A DNA stretch of 62,963 nucleotides from an uncultured Blautia sp. (GCA_958367245.1 CATXEA010000020.1:1-62963), one strand, 5' to 3'. Shown: positions 1-7,997, counted from the stretch's first letter. Numbers and translations are program-made. The notes: a model not told the origin generated them from the sequence alone.

Positions 1-53
1 GATAATTAGATATTATCCTTGGTTTAGAATGGGCAAAGAGGGAGAAAAAGAGA

Positions 54-75
54 GGCCGCTTCAAATTAGGCGGCC
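54..75 (-). terminator. probable terminator of the integrase gene
   Basis: Inverted repeat GGCCGC (54-59) / GCGGCC (70-75) just downstream of the integrase stop codon. On the minus strand it is followed by a T-rich run (TCTCTTTTTC). The stem is short and the T run is interrupted, so the call is moderate. Confidence 0.5.
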
Positions 76-82
76 TGCAGTG

Positions 83-1012
83 TTACATTGTAATATCAAT
101 ATGCATTGAGTTACGTGGGTGTTTAGCAGTGAGAATGCTGTTTTGTTTGGAGGTAGACACATTTGTATATATTTCGGTTGTTTTTATAGAGCTGTGTCCC
201 AGCATTCTCTGTATATACCGAATATCAACATCAGATTCTAATAACAGTGTCGCAAAGGAATGCCGGAACATATGTGGAGTTACGTGCATATCTATGGCGG
301 CAAGTTTCAGATATTTGACGATCATGCTTCGGACAGATTCTTCAGAGTATCTTTTGTGAAGACGGTTAATAAAGAACCACCCTGTTTTAGAAATATCTGT
401 TTTAAAGGCTGCATAGTATTCGGATAGTATTTCTTTGACATCTTCATTCCCAATTTGTAAAATACGTTCTTTTGATCCCTTCCCGTTTATAATAATTTTG
501 TAAGTAGTGAAATCTATTTGGGAAAGAGTAAGTGAGCATAGTTCAGAAACACGTACTCCAGTTGCAAATAGTAATTCTATTACGGCTATATCACGAAGGA
601 TTGAATTGTATTTGTATGTTGTGTGTGCAAGCCTTTTTTGTTTATACATAGTTCGAAGAAAGATTTCTATAATAGTATTAGGGACTATTCTAGGCAGGAC
701 TTGTGGTTCCCGAAATTTCACATTGAGTTTCTCAAAAGGATTTTGAGATAATAATTCTTCATAAACAAGATAATGGAAAAATGCCTTCAAAGTAGCAATC
801 TTCCTTTTGGCTGTTTTGGGCTTGTATTTTTGGTGTAACAGTGACAGGAACGAATTTAAGGTTGTTTTTTCTGTGAAATCCTCCTGTGGTAGCATAAATG
901 TATGAAATTGTGATAAATCTATACGGTATGCTTTAATGGTTTTTGAATTTAATTTTTTTATTGTTTCACATGTTTTGAGATATTCGGATATAAAATTTGA
1001 TAATTGATCCAT
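83..1012 (-). CDS. tyrosine recombinase / integrase
   Basis: Site-specific recombinase of the phage-integrase (XerC/D-like) family, 309 aa from the ATG at 1012. I prefer this start because GGAGG lies 9 nt upstream; a GTG three codons earlier overlaps the ribosome-binding site. The N-terminal SAM-like core-binding domain covers roughly residues 5-90 and the catalytic domain about 105-300. All catalytic positions are visible: Arg154 in ATGVRVSEL, Lys178 in GKGSKER, His247-x-x-Arg250 in HMFRH, His273 in LGHSS, and the nucleophile Tyr282 in TEIYTNV. Family members cut and rejoin DNA at att sites, often inside tRNA genes. A tRNA-Cys 3' fragment lies 2 kb away at 3036-3081, so this enzyme probably integrated the element there. 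No excisionase was recognised, and the other end of the element is outside the window. Confidence 0.93.
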   Translation of the reverse strand: MDQLSNFISEYLKTCETIKKLNSKTIKAYRIDLSQFHTFMLPQEDFTEKTTLNSFLSLLHQKYKPKTAKRKIATLKAFFHYLVYEELLSQNPFEKLNVKFREPQVLPRIVPNTIIEIFLRTMYKQKRLAHTTYKYNSILRDIAVIELLFATGVRVSELCSLTLSQIDFTTYKIIINGKGSKERILQIGNEDVKEILSEYYAAFKTDISKTGWFFINRLHKRYSEESVRSMIVKYLKLAAIDMHVTPHMFRHSFATLLLESDVDIRYIQRMLGHSSIKTTEIYTNVSTSKQNSILTAKHPRNSMHIDITM

Positions 1013-1070
1013 AATAGGCACCCTCCTTTGTTTTTTTCAATTATGAGTGCCTATATGGAAAATGTCGATT

Positions 1071-1604
1071 TTATTTTGGGAAAAATTTATTTAAAGTTTC
1101 CAGTGTCCCCTTTGCAGAAAATCCCCATAGTATGCTGCTAAGAGCGTTAATAGCAGCCTGCCTCCTTCGGTAGTACGTCCGGTAGGAGATACTGGGAACA
1201 TGCTTTTCCAACTCTTCCAGGATTTCCTCTGTGTTTTTCAGTTCATGGGGAGACAGAAAGGCGTAATATAATATCCAGTAATATTCTTCCCCATGTTTAT
1301 GATTTTTCCGGAGCAGATCCACAGAAGAGAGAAGCAGCTTTATCATTTTGTTACTGCGGGCAATGCTTTTTGCCCATTCTTCAATCTGGCTGTCTCCCAG
1401 ATCTGCTCCTGCAGCATAGATGGAATCCAGAAATTCGTCTACACTGGTGTTGTATTCCAGTTGGAACTGAATTTCTACCTGCCGAACAGCAACCATCAGG
1501 CTATAAGTAGAATCCCGGTAACAACGGAGCAGTTTATAGGTATCATGGTACAGCGGATTATTTTCTACTTCAGCAGAAACCGGGTGGTGATTTTTCTTTG
1601 CCAT
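1071..1604 (-). CDS. hypothetical protein with sigma-region-4-like C-terminal motif
   Basis: 177 aa, not assigned to a named family. It is largely helical by composition, with charged central helices. The C-terminal stretch around residues 138-160 (SYRTYYRRRQAAINALSSIL) resembles the recognition helix of ArpU/RinA-type phage transcription regulators and sigma region 4; this is a resemblance, not a proven match. Its ATG overlaps the TAA of the upstream gene by one base (TAATG), with AAAGGAGGG in front, so the two genes are almost certainly translated together. It lies between a DNA-binding protein and the integrase of a mobile element, which suggests a role in control or replication of that element. 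No catalytic motif was seen. Confidence 0.7.
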   Translation of the reverse strand: MAKKNHHPVSAEVENNPLYHDTYKLLRCYRDSTYSLMVAVRQVEIQFQLEYNTSVDEFLDSIYAAGADLGDSQIEEWAKSIARSNKMIKLLLSSVDLLRKNHKHGEEYYWILYYAFLSPHELKNTEEILEELEKHVPSISYRTYYRRRQAAINALSSILWGFSAKGTLETLNKFFPK

Positions 1605-2821
1605 TATACAATCCCTCCTTTCAACAGAACTTCTGGGATTTCAGCGAAGGCAGGTAAGGTATGCTGCAGAGGCGGAGTATGCCCTGGGACATTGGTGACG
1701 GCAGGATTCTCCGGTTTTAGTTTTAATTCAAACTGGTAGGATGCTTTCCCCCAGGGGCAGATAATACGTAGTGAATATAGATATATACTATCCTTGCAGG
1801 CTGATAAAGGAGATAATATATACTTTGTTTTGGGGCATCTACAACAAGAAATGCCTTGTATTTCCAGTATTTCAGCGACTTTGCGAACAATGGCTTTGAT
1901 GTGTGATTCTGGAACGCAGGAGCCTTCCTGTGAAACGATGATTTGTTCGTCAGTAATAGATTCTGAAACGCATTCAGAATTGTTTTTGTCAGGCAAGGTA
2001 TTTTCGGTTATATGTATTGGCAGTTGCATTTTCATGGCAATTTCCTCCTTATCAATCATGACATCACTGATATTAAACATAACGGACAGATAATTACGCA
2101 GATATACCATGCTGCCATGTTTCCCGGAATAGGAAATCAGTGTGATCATGTCGGTATCTTCAAGTTTTTTTAGCAGACGGGATACAGAAGATTTTGACTG
2201 TTTCCAACGTCTGGCAAGTTCCTGATAACTGAACAAGGGATTTCCAGTCTGATTGCGAAAATATACTACCGGACCGGCATCAGAGCCTTGCACAGATGGA
2301 TCATTGTAGACTGCATGAATCCAAAGATCCAAAAGAGCATCCATTTCTGAACATTTTCCCAGTCCGATTAGTTTATGAACATCTGCGATTGGAAAAAAGA
2401 AAAACCCGATGTCTTTTTTGCATGGGTAATTATAGGAAAGGGCAGTATTATCTTTTGGCCAGTCTTTGATCTTGTATTGGATAATCTTATTTTTTTCGTG
2501 CAGTGAGTAGGTTAGAAGGTTTTGCTCAACCAGGGTATCCAGTATGGATATGACCTGGTGCTGGAATTTTTGGCGGAAGTGAATCTGTAGTTCTTTAAGA
2601 GAACAGATCCATTCGCCAGGAACAACTTTGTAAGTAAGGTGTTCGATGTTCCGATAAGAGGAGCTGTAATTTGCATAAGAACATAAAATGAGAAAATAAA
2701 AAAGACAGGAACCTCCGTTGGTACGGATGCTTCTGTCTTTCATAAGGGTTTGTATAAATTCCCGGTAAATCCGGCAGCGTGGAAAATCCACAATTTGTTT
2801 TAACTCTAATTGATAATTCAC
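1604..2821 (-). CDS. mobile-element winged-helix DNA-binding protein (replication initiator or regulator?)
   Basis: 405 aa from the GTG at 2821, chosen because GGAGG lies 6 nt upstream. The frame stays open upstream to an ATG at 2962, but those 47 residues lack a ribosome-binding site and look non-coding. Two candidate winged-helix segments are visible: residues about 65-115 (SLKELQIHFRQKFQHQVIS) and about 195-250 (YQELARRWKQSKSSVSRLLK, then a wing-like GKHGSMVYL). Two tandem winged helices are typical of plasmid Rep proteins, but a transcription regulator is equally possible. The C-terminal third is Cys-containing and unrecognised. TTGTAG repeats sit just upstream (2841-2866) and may be its own binding site. 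It is translationally coupled to the next gene. Confidence 0.65.
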   Translation of the reverse strand: MNYQLELKQIVDFPRCRIYREFIQTLMKDRSIRTNGGSCLFYFLILCSYANYSSSYRNIEHLTYKVVPGEWICSLKELQIHFRQKFQHQVISILDTLVEQNLLTYSLHEKNKIIQYKIKDWPKDNTALSYNYPCKKDIGFFFFPIADVHKLIGLGKCSEMDALLDLWIHAVYNDPSVQGSDAGPVVYFRNQTGNPLFSYQELARRWKQSKSSVSRLLKKLEDTDMITLISYSGKHGSMVYLRNYLSVMFNISDVMIDKEEIAMKMQLPIHITENTLPDKNNSECVSESITDEQIIVSQEGSCVPESHIKAIVRKVAEILEIQGISCCRCPKTKYILSPLSACKDSIYLYSLRIICPWGKASYQFELKLKPENPAVTNVPGHTPPLQHTLPAFAEIPEVLLKGGIV

Positions 2822-3035
2822 GATAAACCTCCATATAATATTGTAGTTGTAGTAAAATAATTGTAGACGAAAGATACTAAAATGTATATAATATGCCCAT
2901 AGGGGTGCTAAGTGGCATAGATTTGGCACAGTAAAATACCTGATATGGCATGAAAGCAACATGAAAATTAGGGTGGATATAAGGTGGACAGTTTGGAAAA
3001 CCTTAGAGTTTTAGAGGGTTCCGAGGTTTTTTTCC
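2822..3035. other. non-coding end region of the mobile element
   Basis: AT-rich stretch between the winged-helix gene and the tRNA-Cys fragment. It contains three TTGTAG hexamers (2841-2846, 2847-2852, 2861-2866) directly upstream of the minus-strand gene. No ORF with a ribosome-binding site and no clear 5' half of a tRNA is present. The element boundary must lie near 3036. Confidence 0.5.
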
Positions 3036-3081
3036 GGGGTCTGCAACACCTCTATCCCCGGTTCAAATCCGGGTGGCACCT
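3036..3081 (+). pseudogene. 3' half of tRNA-Cys(GCA), probable att site
   Basis: The sequence matches positions 27-73 of bacterial tRNA-Cys. The anticodon arm is GGGGT-CTGCAAC-ACCTC with anticodon GCA at 3042-3044. The T arm is CCCGG-TTCAAAT-CCGGG, followed by the acceptor 3' strand TGGCACC and discriminator T (3081). CCA is not encoded. The acceptor 5' strand and D arm are missing: upstream bases do not pair with TGGCACC and no AGC-AG-GG D loop is found. Homology begins at the anticodon stem, which is where tyrosine integrases commonly cross over. I therefore read it as the displaced 3' end left after integration of the element at 1-3035; an intact tRNA-Cys should exist at the other element end. 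Confidence 0.85.
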
Positions 3082-3087
3082 CTTCTA

Positions 3088-3117
3088 AAGCCTCGAAAAC
3101 TAAGATTTTCGAGGCTT
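3088..3117 (+). terminator. terminator of the original tRNA-Cys gene
   Basis: Perfect 12-bp inverted repeat AAGCCTCGAAAA (3088-3099) / TTTTCGAGGCTT (3106-3117) with a 6-nt loop, 6 nt after the tRNA-Cys 3' end. The following T run is weak (CTGTT). Confidence 0.65.
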
Positions 3118-3160
3118 CTGTTATGTCCTACATCAATATAGGCATTATAATCATTCAAAG

Positions 3161-3195
3161 AAAAAAGTAACCGTGTTTGACACGGTTACTTTTTT
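3161..3195. terminator. bidirectional terminator after the Ig-like protein gene
   Basis: 15-bp inverted repeat AAAAAAGTAACCGTG (3161-3175) / CACGGTTACTTTTTT (3181-3195) with loop TTTGA. A and T runs on both sides allow termination on either strand. It lies 15 nt past the stop of the minus-strand gene at 3211. Confidence 0.9.
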
Positions 3196-3210
3196 AATAA
3201 ATATTATAAA

Positions 3211-3918
3211 TCAGTCATTATCATCGTCGTCGTGATCATCCTCAAAGAAATCATCATCGTCATAACGGTCATCGTCACGGTCAGGAATTACCTTAATCGT
3301 ATAGGTGATGGTTGTCTTGGTTTTGCTGTTGCGGCAGCTTACGGTTGTAGTGCCGGGCTTTTTAGCGTAGAGCTCTACTTCGTCATCGGTGATGTCATTG
3401 TCATCGAAACCTAAAATCTTAGTATCTTTAATACTCCATTTCAGGTATTTATCGTTCAATCCGGAAGGTTTTTTTACCTTCAGCTCGAAATCATCGCCGG
3501 CTTCTACTGTTCTGGTAAGGCTGCCTGATTTCGAAATATCACCATTTGTTTTCTTTTTCTTTACCGTAATGGTAATGTAATCTTTTTTGGAAGTTCCCTT
3601 AATGTGACAGCGGATTTTAGTAGTTCCCTCTTTCAGAGCTTTTACTTCTATTTCATCGTCGCTGCGGTCTTTTTCCAGACGTACAATATTTTTATTTCCT
3701 ACAACGGTCCAGTATAACGCATCATCGTCGGCGTCAGATGGAGTTGTTTTGGCTCTAAGTTCGAAGGTACTTCCTGCGTAGACAGTCTTTTTGGAACCGA
3801 CAATATCTACTGATACAGGTTTTATGTCATCATCAGCACTGACGATTGCTGCACTGGTGTTTCCAAGTAACATTGTAGCTGCGGTAAATGCGGCTAAAAA
3901 TAATTTAACTTTTCTCAT
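3211..3918 (-). CDS. secreted Ig-like domain protein with Asp-rich C-terminal tail
   Basis: 235 aa. ATG at 3918 with GGAGG 7 nt upstream. An N-terminal signal peptide (residues about 1-28, with cleavage expected after SADD or near ASAAIVSA) is followed by two tandem Big-type immunoglobulin-like repeats, about 33-117 and 130-210. Both have the family's pattern: a start such as VYAGSTFELRAKTTP, a W in the middle strand, then an EGTTKIRCH or PGTTTVSCR strand and a final TYTIKV-type strand. The last 24 residues are almost only D, E, R and N. There is no LPxTG motif, so the protein is either released or held by charge. Bacterial Ig-like domains act in adhesion and cell-surface binding; the acidic tail suggests cation binding, which is inference. 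It is monocistronic. Confidence 0.8.
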   Translation of the reverse strand: MRKVKLFLAAFTAATMLLGNTSAAIVSADDDIKPVSVDIVGSKKTVYAGSTFELRAKTTPSDADDDALYWTVVGNKNIVRLEKDRSDDEIEVKALKEGTTKIRCHIKGTSKKDYITITVKKKKTNGDISKSGSLTRTVEAGDDFELKVKKPSGLNDKYLKWSIKDTKILGFDDNDITDDEVELYAKKPGTTTVSCRNSKTKTTITYTIKVIPDRDDDRYDDDDFFEDDHDDDDND

Positions 3919-4003
3919 ATAGTATCCTCCTTTAGTCTTATTTATTTTATAACTAGATTATAACAGTCTAATATAAAAAATTCAATATTAAATAAATAAA
4001 AAA

Positions 4004-4054
4004 ATCCTCTTCACCAGAACCTGTTCAGGTATAATCGGTTCTGATGAAGAGGAT
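4004..4054 (-). terminator. terminator of the acylation operon
   Basis: 18-bp inverted repeat with one mismatch (4004-4021 / 4037-4054, arms beginning ATCCTCTTCA), with a run of A on its left side that is a T run on the minus strand. It lies just past the stop of the DHHW gene. Confidence 0.88.
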
Positions 4055-4065
4055 AAAATAGAGAT

Positions 4066-5244
4066 TTAAGATTCAGTATTTGGGGCTTCTTCCGGAGTGA
4101 GGGAAAGCTCCAGAGAGGTATCTGCGAAGAAGGTATTTGCATTATACAGATAGAGCACTTCCTGAACACCTTCTACCTGAATCAGTTCCTCAAGATTGCC
4201 GTAGTAATAACGAGGGTCAACCATAATGATTGTGCGGTAATGGGGGGCAAGGAAAGGAACAAGGCAGTTCGCATAGGAATCCTTTAATATCAGCAGAGTA
4301 CGGTTTTCCTCAATAGGAGTGTTAATCTTTACCTGCGCGTAATTGCCTCCGAAAAACAGGGCGTATTTATCACGGGTTTCCAATTTCGAGGTGTCATAAA
4401 AGCTTGCGGATTTCCTTTGTTCATCTACATAATTTACAATAGATGGAACAGTATCTCCATTTGGGAAAAATACGTCAATCTGATCTGTTTTTCCGGAGCG
4501 GAAACCGCTTTTGGCAGAAAGAGTACCCTTAAAGTCTTTGGTTACAGGAGCCTGTTCAAAGGAAACTGTTCCGGTATTGATATCCATAGCTTCTGCGGCT
4601 GTCAGATATGCATAATAAGCGCCTTCGGTGGTCCAGTGATGGTCAGTTTTATAATAAATGCCGTCGTTTTTGTGTTTGGTAAAAGTATCGCGGACGTCAA
4701 TGAAAGTTATGCCAGCGGACTCAAGGGAGGTTTTCATTGCGTCCAGATAAGGATTCTGGTCTTCTGCCGGAGCGAAGGCAGGGAGCTTGTCCGACAAAAT
4801 ATTTACAGAGTTTGGCGCAATCAGCGCATACTGTTTAAGGTCAGGATGCTTCTGAGCGAAATTTACCATTGCTCCTGCTGTGGCATTTAGTTGTTCCTGA
4901 GAGGGCGGCTGGAAGCTTTCCATCAGGTAGCCGTCCTTTCCGAGATAAACGCCGTTTCCCTCGGTTTTGCCCAAGAGACGGTCTGTGCCGGCTTTGAGGC
5001 TGACCCAGAAATCACGGAAGAGAAACTGGTCGTTTACATAGGTTTCATATTTTTGTTCAAACCGTCCGGAAGCAATCTGTGAAAGCTGCGCCGATGGTCT
5101 GGAAGCCAGGACACGGTTTTCTTTTTCGGAAAATTTCCGGTTGGGAAGCAAAATATTGGCAACCAGGATAACCAGAAGAATCAGGAAAAAGAGAAGTCCC
5201 ATTGTGTGGAAAAAATATTTGTAATTTCGTTTGTTCTTTCTCAT
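4066..5244 (-). CDS. DHHW-family SGNH-like protein (AlgX/AlgJ type)
   Basis: 392 aa from the ATG at 5244, with AAGG 7 nt upstream; an ATG two codons earlier (5250) is also possible. There is one N-terminal membrane anchor (about residues 12-33), then an extracytoplasmic SGNH-like domain. The family name motif is seen as TDHHWTTEGAYYAY, in which Asp and His are the conserved catalytic-type pair. ILKDSYANC in the second half would carry the serine (DSY). AlgX/AlgJ-like proteins work with MBOAT acyltransferases to place acetyl groups on exported polysaccharide. It is the last gene of a four-gene operon, 12 nt after the MBOAT stop. The actual acceptor polymer is unknown. Confidence 0.88.
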   Translation of the reverse strand: MRKNKRNYKYFFHTMGLLFFLILLVILVANILLPNRKFSEKENRVLASRPSAQLSQIASGRFEQKYETYVNDQFLFRDFWVSLKAGTDRLLGKTEGNGVYLGKDGYLMESFQPPSQEQLNATAGAMVNFAQKHPDLKQYALIAPNSVNILSDKLPAFAPAEDQNPYLDAMKTSLESAGITFIDVRDTFTKHKNDGIYYKTDHHWTTEGAYYAYLTAAEAMDINTGTVSFEQAPVTKDFKGTLSAKSGFRSGKTDQIDVFFPNGDTVPSIVNYVDEQRKSASFYDTSKLETRDKYALFFGGNYAQVKINTPIEENRTLLILKDSYANCLVPFLAPHYRTIIMVDPRYYYGNLEELIQVEGVQEVLYLYNANTFFADTSLELSLTPEEAPNTES

Positions 5245-5255
5245 AGTCATACCTT

Positions 5256-6641
5256 CTAAAACTTCAAATATAAGAATGGGGTGTAGGAGTTATAAACCAT
5301 AAAGGCAATACTGAGCGCCAGAAGGATAAAGTTTATTGCAATGGCAGCCCGCGGCCGTCTCTGGAGAAGGCGCCGGAAACGCTGGTAAAGTCCCGGACGG
5401 CAGGCAAGAATACTGATAATGAACAGAATCAGACCGGAGCGCAGATAATATAAAGCTGCGGTGTCTGCAAAGCCGGAAGCGCCGATTCCGAACATGGTTC
5501 CCAGATAACTGCCCAGAGCAGAAAAACTTGTCTGACTGAAAAATACCCAACCAATCATAACTGCCAGCATTGTGTATATCTGACAAACAAAAGCCGGAAG
5601 TCTGGGTAGAAAGCGGTTCAGCACATATTTTTCAAGGAGAAGGAAAAGACCGTAGTAAAGTCCCCAGAGTACAAAGTTCCAGCTTGCTCCGTGCCACAAA
5701 CCGGTAAGCGCCCAGACAACAAGGATATTGCGGATATGCTTGACTGCTGAGACACGATTGCCGCCAAGAGGGATGTAAATGTAGTCGCGGAACCAGCTTC
5801 CAAGAGAAATATGCCATCTTCTCCAGAATTCGGAAACACTGGTGGAAATATAAGGATAGTCAAAGTTTTTCTGGAAATCAAAGCCCAGCATTTTTCCAAG
5901 ACCGATAGCCATATCCGAATAACCGCTGAAGTCGAAGTAAATCTGCATGGTGAATACAAAAACGCCAATCCATGAAGTGAGGACGGACATACTTCCAACA
6001 GAAGAAATATCTGCAAAAATACCTGCGAGATTATCTGCCAGAAGCACTTTTTTTGCAAGACCCTTGATAAAGAGCTCCGCGCCGATACCTAATTTCGTGA
6101 TACTTAACGGGCGGCGTTCGAGCTGTTCCTCAATATCGGCATAGCGGACAATAGGGCCGGCAGCCATATGAGGGAACATGGTACTGTATACGGCGAAAGT
6201 AAGAAAATTATGCTGCGAAGCAATTTTTCCCATATATACGTCAAAAATATAGGACAGATTCTTAAAGGTATAGAAGGAAAGTCCTATTGGCAGGGAAAGC
6301 TCCGGATGGGGGATTGTGACGCCGATTACGTTTCCCAGTGAATCCAGAAGAAATCCGTAATATTTAAAAAATACAAGAATGACAAGGTTTATCACGATTG
6401 TGAAAATCAGATTTCCCTTTCGGGACTTTTCGGAATCGGGATTGTCAAGTTCCATTGCCATGTAGTAGTTGAACACGCTGGAAAACAGCATGAGGATTAC
6501 ATAAACAGGTTCGCCCCATGCATAGAAAATCAGGCTTCCCAGAACAAGGGCAATGTTTCGAAGCTTTCCGGGAAGCAGATAATAAATCAGCATAAAAACC
6601 GGAAGAAAACAAAAGATAAAAAAGATACTGCTGAATACCAT
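5256..6641 (-). CDS. MBOAT family membrane-bound O-acyltransferase
   Basis: 461 aa, polytopic with roughly ten membrane helices, and of the AlgI/DltB/PatA type. Diagnostic segments are DFSGYSDMAIGLGKMLGF, SVSEFWRRWHISLGSWFRDY, YIPLGGNR, and the catalytic histidine in TGLWHGASWNFVLWG. These enzymes pass an acyl group, usually acetyl, across the membrane to a periplasmic or surface partner. The partners here are presumably the two SGNH-type proteins encoded on either side in the operon. The ATG at 6641 has GGAG upstream. Length and motifs are complete, with no sign of decay. Confidence 0.95.
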   Translation of the reverse strand: MVFSSIFFIFCFLPVFMLIYYLLPGKLRNIALVLGSLIFYAWGEPVYVILMLFSSVFNYYMAMELDNPDSEKSRKGNLIFTIVINLVILVFFKYYGFLLDSLGNVIGVTIPHPELSLPIGLSFYTFKNLSYIFDVYMGKIASQHNFLTFAVYSTMFPHMAAGPIVRYADIEEQLERRPLSITKLGIGAELFIKGLAKKVLLADNLAGIFADISSVGSMSVLTSWIGVFVFTMQIYFDFSGYSDMAIGLGKMLGFDFQKNFDYPYISTSVSEFWRRWHISLGSWFRDYIYIPLGGNRVSAVKHIRNILVVWALTGLWHGASWNFVLWGLYYGLFLLLEKYVLNRFLPRLPAFVCQIYTMLAVMIGWVFFSQTSFSALGSYLGTMFGIGASGFADTAALYYLRSGLILFIISILACRPGLYQRFRRLLQRRPRAAIAINFILLALSIAFMVYNSYTPFLYLKF

Positions 6642-6662
6642 AATTTTTTCTCCAATCTGGGA

Positions 6663-7139
6663 TTATATAAGGGAAAGAAAACTGGAACGAAGCTCAGAAG
6701 CGTTCGAGCCGCAGATATAGTAAACGTAGTTTCCCTTTTTCTCTACGACTGCGCTGTTGAGGAGCGCCATCTGGTCAGTTCCGTAGCCTTCAAAAATTTT
6801 CTTCTGGGCATCGAGGTGGCTCTGGGCGTTTTCCAGAAGTGTTGCTGCCTGAGTCTTATTCAGAGCCTTCACAATGAAAATCTCGTCAACAGACATGGGA
6901 GATTCTGCCTTGTAAAAAAGGTACCCGTCCACACTGGCCTCATCAACCTGATAATAACGTCTCAGGTCGGTACGTCCACGCTTCTTGAGAACGGAAATAG
7001 AGGTATCTGCTACCATTTCCGCCGAAATTTCGTCCATGGGAACATTTTTTGCGCTGTCCGAGGTATAGAGTAGAATCAGATATACGCTCAAAAAGAGTAC
7101 CATAGCTGTTTTTATGATTAGGGATTTATTTATTTTCAT
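6663..7139 (-). CDS. DUF4358 domain protein
   Basis: 158 aa with one N-terminal membrane helix (about residues 8-26) and an extracytoplasmic domain. The pattern VDEIFIVKALNKTQAATLLENAQSHLDAQKKIFEGYGTDQ, and KGNYVYYICG near the end, fit DUF4358, a family of unknown function usually seen beside MBOAT and SGNH genes in Clostridia. Its ATG lies 2 nt after the stop of the SGNH gene (TAACATG), so translation is coupled. By context it is an accessory subunit of the surface O-acylation machinery; no catalytic residues can be named. Confidence 0.82.
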   Translation of the reverse strand: MKINKSLIIKTAMVLFLSVYLILLYTSDSAKNVPMDEISAEMVADTSISVLKKRGRTDLRRYYQVDEASVDGYLFYKAESPMSVDEIFIVKALNKTQAATLLENAQSHLDAQKKIFEGYGTDQMALLNSAVVEKKGNYVYYICGSNASELRSSFLSLI

Positions 7140-7140
7140 G

Positions 7141-7941
7141 TTATAAACCTGCCGTTTCCGCCATATAGGTCAGCCATTTCGGGTAGAAATCCCGGATTAC
7201 ATGCTCACCGTCGGGCTCATACATAGTTTCGTTGCCATCCACAATAAAAGAATTGTCAATGTAAGTGCATCCCATTTCCTGACAAAAAGCCTGAAGAGCT
7301 TCATTGTATTGGGGGTAATAACCAAGCGCCGGAACAGAATCAATGGTGGACTGCAGAATCGGCAGGATTCCATTGATATAAATGGGGGCATCAGGGAGAG
7401 CATCCTTTAGCTTCTGCACCTGTACGCGGTAAGCGTCAATAAAGGCGGCAGAATCATCAATGTAGGTTTCAAGGTCATTGGAGCCAAACGCCATAAAAAT
7501 TACAGACGGTTGAAGACCTATGGCTGTTTCAATCTGCTCGTCAGCGGCAGCAATGCTTAAGCCTCGCTTGCTTATGACCACATCGGTGTCCAGAAAACCG
7601 TATTCCCAGATAGATTCCGTAATGGAATCTCCGATGATGACAGTACCCTGAAACGCCTGTTTAATAGCGACATCATCAAGCACAGAGCTGCCATCTGTAA
7701 TACCTTCCTGACTGGCTGTTTCTGCGGCAGATTTCTCCTTGTTTTTCAAATCGCGGAGCATTTTCTCAGTCTGGGAGATGTCAGAAGATGCCAGAGCTTC
7801 CAGACGGGCAACATTATCTGTACAGGTCTGGTCCGGCTTATGAGAGCGCGTGGCAAAGAATGCAATTGTTCCTACAGCGATCAGACCGACAGGAACTGCA
7901 AATAGTAAAAGCTTAGAAGATTTATTATGTGTTTTTTTCAA
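7141..7941 (-). CDS. membrane-anchored SGNH/GDSL hydrolase
   Basis: 266 aa from a TTG start at 7941, with GAAGG 7 nt upstream. There is an N-terminal membrane anchor (residues about 11-29), a charged linker, then a GDSL-type esterase/acyltransferase domain. Visible blocks are: block I VIIGDSITES with the Ser nucleophile, block III AFGSNDLETY with the Asn, and block V PDGEHVIRDFY with the Asp and His. First gene of the operon SGNH-DUF4358-MBOAT-DHHW, transcribed from a good promoter at 7998-8025. It probably moves or removes acyl groups on a surface glycan outside the membrane; the acceptor is not known. Confidence 0.9.
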   Translation of the reverse strand: MKKTHNKSSKLLLFAVPVGLIAVGTIAFFATRSHKPDQTCTDNVARLEALASSDISQTEKMLRDLKNKEKSAAETASQEGITDGSSVLDDVAIKQAFQGTVIIGDSITESIWEYGFLDTDVVISKRGLSIAAADEQIETAIGLQPSVIFMAFGSNDLETYIDDSAAFIDAYRVQVQKLKDALPDAPIYINGILPILQSTIDSVPALGYYPQYNEALQAFCQEMGCTYIDNSFIVDGNETMYEPDGEHVIRDFYPKWLTYMAETAGL

Positions 7942-7997
7942 TATTTATCCTTCCCGCAGGAGTCAAAAAAACCTGCAATTCGACATACTTCTTATCC

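Noticed and set aside
2822..2962. 47-codon N-terminal extension of the winged-helix gene
   Set aside because: Aromatic-rich, no ribosome-binding site at the ATG; the GTG at 2821 has GGAGG at 6 nt.
1..3035. Prophage
   Set aside because: Only an integrase and two small regulatory-type genes are visible; no capsid, portal, terminase or lysis genes in the window.
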